Assembly (NCBI GenBank): GCA_016786745.1
Contig: JAEUVS010000104.1
Span: 22,104 to 86,103, forward strand
DNA length: 64,000 bases
Origin: Chitinophagaceae bacterium
Lineage (GTDB): Bacteria; Bacteroidota; Bacteroidia; Chitinophagales; Chitinophagaceae
Direction of reading: 5' to 3'
Shown in pieces: positions 63,401 through 64,000 of this stretch (position 1 is its first letter; each line of letters opens with the position of its first letter). The position numbers and the translations under genes are program-made. Under the pieces are notes generated by a model. The model was given only the letters and a program-made list of their open reading frames with translations. It was not told the DNA's origin and did not search any database.

Positions 63401-63712
63401 CCAGTAGAGGCTCAATATTCCCCCGTACATGTTATGCAAACGATTGATGTAAACGGAGATGGAAAAAAAGATGTAATTATTGCAGGAAATAATGCATGGA
63501 CAAGAGTGAGATTCGGAAGACACCGTTCAAATCATGGTATAGTGCTGCTTGGTGACGGCAAAGGAAATTTTACTTACTTACCGCAATATGAAAGCGGTCT
63601 CGATATACGCGGCGATGTTCGCGGTCTTGAAATTGTTAATGCAGGAAACAGGCAGAAAGTTCTGTTTGGATTGAATGATTCCCAGGTAAAGATGTATGAT
63701 GTAAACAATTGA
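60425..63712 (+). CDS. FG-GAP/VCBS-repeat lipoprotein with ASPIC/UnbV domain, copy 2
   Basis: The 1095-residue paralogue of the preceding gene has the same architecture: lipobox-like LCAC near residue 18, FG-GAP repeats (IGDINNDGLADVFFTGNMVK, MVDINHDGFLDIYVCRSADD), the ASPIC/UnbV domain at about 518-588 (GVGAKVKLFCGG, FPARGYQSSVDVVINFGL) and a second repeat block to the end. The two proteins match almost residue for residue in layout while differing in about half of positions, so the duplication is old. It starts 66 bases after the first copy and is followed at 18 bases by the DUF5107 gene. Confidence 0.92.
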   Translation: MKLSFRVLPLAAWSLCACTGDTEKMFSDLHHGDTGIDFRNLIVEDESLNVAHYIYFYNGAGVAIGDINNDGLADVFFTGNMVKNRLYLNKGDLEFENITNNSGVAEKQGWCTGTTMVDINHDGFLDIYVCRSADDNAEKRKNLLFVNNGDLTFSEQAEKYGLADNGYSTQATFFDYDKDGDLDCFVLNHSVSMYSTGVTENPDIRNKKLPEYASRLYRNDAGYFRDVSDAAGIISNVLSFGLGVATSDFNNDGWTDIYVSNDFKESDYLFMNNGNGTFTENFAACMDITSLNSMGSDAADYNNDGFTDLVTLDMLSEDNYLQKTHAGSNNFDKTNFLISKGFQPQYMRNMLQKNNGDGTFSEIGQIAGISNTDWSWSALLCDFDGDTKKDLYISNGFVKDFSDLDFVAYSTDKLMKRQQGEEGISFEETIEKMPTIKLSNYMFRNDSAGLFSNVTKQWGLDKLVIASGAAYGDLDNDGDVDLVINNSNDYASVFRNNSRENLKNNFISIKLQGTDENRNGVGAKVKLFCGGQLLMQEQFPARGYQSSVDVVINFGLGKIGVIDSLHITWPDNRMQVLKNVPVNQTLTLKAADANVMTTPAVQKARTLFERIAQTEMSHSENQFNDFTVQPLLLNFLSRQGPCMAKADINRDGREDVFIGGAKGKPAQLFLQNVNGSFNRLRQPSIENDSLSEHTSSVFFDADNDGDVDLFIGSGGFEFSADDAQLQSRLYLNDGKGNFTKSVNTLPEMRISTGCAKAADMDNDGDIDLFIGGRVVPGRYPLTPSSMILANDGRGYFTDVTDQVAPAIRKIGMVTDAVWLDVDKNGSNDLIVVGEWMPITVFLNKSGKFEDASKQYIPFASSGWWNKILADDFDGDGDVDLIIGNAGTNLQFRASVNEPLSLYFKDFDGNGSIDPIFCYYIQGVSYPAASRDDLLEQLPGLKKKFNAYSVYAKATIKDVFSTEQLKDAGVLKAEMLSTVYLQNDGGSFSIKNLPVEAQYSPVHVMQTIDVNGDGKKDVIIAGNNAWTRVRFGRHRSNHGIVLLGDGKGNFTYLPQYESGLDIRGDVRGLEIVNAGNRQKVLFGLNDSQVKMYDVNN

Positions 63713-63730
63713 ATACAAATAAAGCAAGCT

Positions 63731-64000
63731 ATGAAGGGTATTTTTTTCACCATGGCACTGTTGTGCATGGGTGTCACAAGTTTTCAACAACAGCCAGCGA
63801 AAATCAGGGAATATAAAAAGGTATTCAAAACATATCCTTTTTCAGATCCCGACCCTATACCCGAAATAGGAAAAGTTTATCCCTATTATCGCTTCGACGG
63901 ATACACCGATAAACCCATAAATAAAGAATGGAAAGTTGTAGAACTGGAAAACGATTACATCAGGGTGATGATCCTTCCTGAAGTAGGAGGAAAAATCTGG
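63731..64000 (+). CDS. DUF5107 domain-containing protein (3' end outside window)
   Basis: Only the first 90 codons are present: a signal-like stretch (MKGIFFTMALLCMGVTSFQQ), then PDPIPEIGKVYPYYRFDGYT and WKVVELENDYIRVMILPEVG followed by GKIW. This block matches the start of DUF5107 proteins, which have an aldose-epimerase-like beta-domain often followed by TPR repeats. Its position after SusC/SusD and FG-GAP genes suggests sugar binding or processing in the periplasm. The start ATG 63731 lies 18 bases after the previous stop, so it is co-transcribed. Confidence 0.8.
   Translation, partial: MKGIFFTMALLCMGVTSFQQQPAKIREYKKVFKTYPFSDPDPIPEIGKVYPYYRFDGYTDKPINKEWKVVELENDYIRVMILPEVGGKIW

Noticed and set aside
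1..64000. CRISPR arrays, tRNA/rRNA genes, insertion sequences, phage genes
   Set aside because: Looked for spaced repeats, T-loop/anticodon patterns and transposase motifs by eye; none found, though a covariance-model scan was not possible.

Overview
The window looks like a chromosomal piece of a free-living Bacteroidota bacterium, most likely of the Chitinophagales. The evidence is three SusC/SusD outer-membrane nutrient-uptake pairs, an ECF sigma/FecR pair, secreted proteins ending in type IX secretion (T9SS) sorting domains, TAnnTTTG-type promoter elements and few Shine-Dalgarno sequences. I saw no rRNA, tRNA, CRISPR array, insertion sequence or phage genes. No gene-free stretch exceeds 300 bases; the longest is 52078-52368.

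Layout. 1-2252 (minus): a TPR protein running off the left edge, probably of the TPR-CHAT type, translationally coupled to an anchored partner. 2396-9883: a CehA/McbA-like metallohydrolase, two T9SS-exported proteins (one with two LamG domains), an M20 peptidase and a small lipoprotein. 9949-13119: a FucP-like sugar transporter convergent with an enolase-superfamily sugar-acid dehydratase, an SDR dehydrogenase and an aldose-epimerase-like protein. 14079-18720 (minus): a tight redox/stress cluster (DsbA-like, peroxiredoxin, two alpha/beta hydrolases, two small CxxC proteins, a 66-residue protein, an NmrA-like protein). It is preceded by a sigma-54-type promoter and a perfect palindrome, with a triple-GAF sigma-54 activator next upstream (18893-21562). 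21715-23442: an isolated two-gene unit, one unknown protein plus one FRG-domain protein.

23597-40023 (plus) is the metabolic centre: ECF sigma factor, FecR anti-sigma, SusC with an STN signalling domain, SusD, a lipoprotein L-sorbosone/PQQ-type sugar dehydrogenase fused to cytochrome c, an exported lactonase, a second SusC/SusD pair, 2-keto-3-deoxygalactonate kinase and a DgoA-like aldolase. Together these describe oxidation of an aldose in the cell envelope to aldonolactone and aldonate, followed by phosphorylative cleavage, as in the De Ley-Doudoroff route. The dehydratase step is missing here but could be supplied by the enolase-superfamily gene at 11138-12328.

40020-46013 (mostly minus) holds a Tat-exported Gfo/Idh/MocA oxidoreductase, an Fsr-like MFS transporter, a ClC channel, an SGNH hydrolase (plus), an L-rhamnose mutarotase and a VOC protein with a ribbon-helix-helix-like tail. 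46062-52077 (plus) holds a GH-D-like glycoside hydrolase, a double C-type-lectin T9SS protein, a PepSY-like protein and a DUF4142 lipoprotein. 52369-64000 (plus) holds a third SusC/SusD pair with codon use suggesting high expression, a terminator, two tandem giant FG-GAP/ASPIC-UnbV lipoproteins and the start of a DUF5107 gene cut by the right edge.
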